NCBI RefSeq assembly: GCF_030818775.1
Contig: NZ_JAUTAU010000001.1
Location: forward strand, 1,368,001 to 1,432,000
From: Bacillus sp. SORGH_AS_0510
Lineage (GTDB): Bacteria; Bacillota; Bacilli; Bacillales; Cytobacillaceae
Length of the DNA stretch: 64,000 nt
Direction: 5' to 3'
The translations under genes and the position numbers were made by a program. Positions within the stretch are counted from its first letter, which is position 1. Each line of letters opens with the position of its first letter. Under the pieces are notes generated by a model that was not told the DNA's origin, did not search any database, and was given only the letters and a program-made list of their open reading frames with translations. Shown here piece by piece: positions 62,517 to 64,000 of the stretch.

Positions 62517-63677
62517 TTGTTGCATACAACCACGGAGCGCAGAATTTTTCTTTCCTCACCTCATATGAGCGGCAGGGAAATGAAATTTATTAATGAAGCA
62601 TTTGAATCCAATTGGGTTGCTCCACTCGGTCCCAATGTAGATGCATTTGAAATGGAAATGGCAAACTATATAGGAATAAATGGGGCCGTAGCAGTTAGTT
62701 CAGGAACCGCAGCAATCCATTTGGCACTTTCTCTCTTAAATGTTCAAAAAGGAGATATTGTTTTTTGCTCAAGTCTTACATTTGTAGCAAGTGCAAATCC
62801 AATCCTATATCTAGGCGCTGAGCCTGTGTTCATTGATTCGGAAAGAGATACGTGGAATATGTCACCTAACGCATTAAATGAAGCATTAGAGGAAGCTGCA
62901 GCAACAAATAAACTTCCTAAGGCAGTAATCATTGTAAATCTTTATGGACAGTCAGCAAAAATGGATGAATTAGTATCTCTATGTAGAAAATTTCATGTTC
63001 CGATAATAGAGGATGCGGCAGAATCCCTTGGAGCTAAGTTTAAAGAGAAACCAAGTGGTACCTTTGGTGAATATGGTGTTTTCTCATTCAATGGCAATAA
63101 GATTATTACGACATCTGGTGGCGGCATGCTGGTATCCAATAATACAGAGGCATTAAGGAAAGCACGTTTCCTTGCAACTCAAGCAAGAGATGAAGCTCCT
63201 CATTACCAACATAGCCAGTTAGGATATAACTATCGATTGAGTAATATTTTAGCAGGAATTGGCAGAAGTCAATTAGAAGTGTTAGAAGAGAGAGTCCATG
63301 CAAGAAGGAGGATCTTTCATACCTATCTACAGGAGCTTTCGGCAATTACTGCTATTTCTTTTATGCCAGAGCTTAACCAGACATTTTCTACACGATGGCT
63401 GTCTGTGATGACGATTAACCAAAATAGTACCAATGTGTCACCAATGGAGTTAATCACTGCTTTAGAAAAAGAAAATATAGAAGCAAGACCTGTTTGGAAA
63501 CCTCTTCAACTACAGCCACTTTTTCAAAACTATAAATATTATCAGCATTCCGAGAAGGAAAGTGTATCGGAAGAACTTTTTCTAACAGGGGTTTGTTTAC
63601 CTTCAGGTTCCAATATGACCAGTCAGGATCAAATGCGAGTAATTGAATGTATAAAGAAGCAGTTTCGTAGGATATGA
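62517..63677 (+). CDS. epsN: DegT/DnrJ/EryC1/StrS aminotransferase (EpsN-like)
   Basis: A 386-aa PLP sugar aminotransferase that aminates the 4-keto sugar from EpsC. The family pattern is clear: FLSSPHMSGREMKFINEAF, VSSGTAAIHLALS near residue 62, PIIEDAAESLGA near residue 162 and GVFSFNGNKIITTSGGG with the PLP lysine near residue 190. TTG 62517 has AGGGGG eight bases before it; GTG 62508 overlaps that site. With EpsC and EpsL it outlines synthesis of an N,N'-diacetylbacillosamine-like lipid-linked starter sugar. Confidence 0.9.
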   Translation: MLHTTTERRIFLSSPHMSGREMKFINEAFESNWVAPLGPNVDAFEMEMANYIGINGAVAVSSGTAAIHLALSLLNVQKGDIVFCSSLTFVASANPILYLGAEPVFIDSERDTWNMSPNALNEALEEAAATNKLPKAVIIVNLYGQSAKMDELVSLCRKFHVPIIEDAAESLGAKFKEKPSGTFGEYGVFSFNGNKIITTSGGGMLVSNNTEALRKARFLATQARDEAPHYQHSQLGYNYRLSNILAGIGRSQLEVLEERVHARRRIFHTYLQELSAITAISFMPELNQTFSTRWLSVMTINQNSTNVSPMELITALEKENIEARPVWKPLQLQPLFQNYKYYQHSEKESVSEELFLTGVCLPSGSNMTSQDQMRVIECIKKQFRRI

Positions 63678-63751
63678 AGTAATTCTTTTTGTTGGAGGAA
63701 AGGGCAATGTCAAACTGAATAGCAAAAAATAAAAAATAAAGAGGTAAATAT

Positions 63752-64000
63752 ATGTTTGGAAATAATGTAGCTAAAATTCGAAAACAACGTGGTTACTCCT
63801 TATCGGAGCTGGCGGAATTAACTGATATCTCAAAGTCGTATTTAAGTAATATTGAGCGTAATTTAAACAGAAATCCATCGCTCCAAATCATGATCAAGAT
63901 AGCCACTGTTCTAAAAGTTGATCTTGTAACATTATTAAAAACAGGAAGTGACGAAGATGCAAACCTCTATATAGAAAAAGAGTGGATAGACTTTGTCCGT
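63752..64000 (+). CDS. sinR: SinR-like regulator, 3' end cut by the window
   Basis: The first 83 codons of an XRE regulator. Residues 4-64 (VAKIRKQRGYSLSELAELTD, ISKSYLSNIERNLNRNPSLQ) match the DNA-binding domain of SinR, and EKEWIDFVR at the edge matches the start of the SinR/SinI dimer segment. SinR represses eps and matrix genes in B. subtilis. Its position next to the eps genes and the GTTCT/AGAAC operators at the eps promoter fit this role. GAGGTAAATAT precedes the ATG. The C-terminus lies outside the window. Confidence 0.85.
   Translation, partial: MFGNNVAKIRKQRGYSLSELAELTDISKSYLSNIERNLNRNPSLQIMIKIATVLKVDLVTLLKTGSDEDANLYIEKEWIDFVR

Noticed and set aside
63707..63718. Three-codon ORF (Met-Ser-Asn) with a good ribosome site before the sinR-like gene
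   Set aside because: Too short to support as a gene; it may be a relic or chance. A sinI-like gene was looked for here and not found.

Overview
The window looks like a chromosomal segment of a low-GC, spore-forming Bacillaceae bacterium. Gene content and order follow the Bacillus subtilis yumC-yumB, yuiA-yuiB-yuiC-pepA, kapD/kapB and yugI-yugJ-pgi-yugN-yugO neighbourhoods. Dispersed repeats and some gene insertions suggest a relative outside the subtilis group (Neobacillus/Mesobacillus-like); the genus is an inference. No rRNA, tRNA, CRISPR array, prophage or transposase gene was seen.

Layout. 1-22 kb: redox enzymes (ferredoxin-NADP reductase, type II NADH dehydrogenase), the yui block with leucyl aminopeptidase, sporulation-kinase inhibitors KapD/KapB, secreted and lipoprotein genes, AlaX-type editing protein, general stress protein YugI, ornithine aminotransferase with a Glu/Leu/Phe/Val dehydrogenase, a butanol dehydrogenase-type enzyme, a frameshifted pgi and potassium channel YugO. 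22-33 kb: an exporter with its regulator, a three-gene polyprenyl-phosphate glycosylation cluster, permeases, small sporulation-type proteins, a CDF metal transporter and CorA. 33-39 kb: a subtilisin, an RRNPP quorum-sensing regulator with its own secreted peptide gene, and a NERD-domain protein bracketed by 21-bp-period repeat arrays. 39-51 kb: multidrug exporters, aldose epimerase and a complete oligopeptide/dipeptide ABC importer. 51-59 kb: a four-gene methionine operon (metI-metC-yitJ-metH) behind a SAM riboswitch. 59.6-64 kb: the start of an exopolysaccharide operon (epsC-, epsL-, epsN-like) with a structured leader, a strong terminator, SinR-type operators over the promoter, and a SinR-like gene cut by the window end.

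Most interesting points. (1) The corA leader contains a small ORF with an Asp-Pro-Asp-Pro start region, resembling the enterobacterial MgtL magnesium-sensing peptide, plus two mutually exclusive RNA folds that would hide or expose the corA ribosome binding site. (2) The glutamate dehydrogenase has Met in place of the substrate-binding Lys of the GPxKGG motif. (3) pgi carries a frameshift inside its SGTTTEP motif. (4) A regulator-peptide pair lies beside a secreted protease. (5) The eps promoter has a SinR-like palindrome exactly between -35 and -10. (6) Three separate arrays of 10-12 bp motifs have a 21-bp period. (7) A MITE family shows terminal inverted repeats and 8-bp target duplications.
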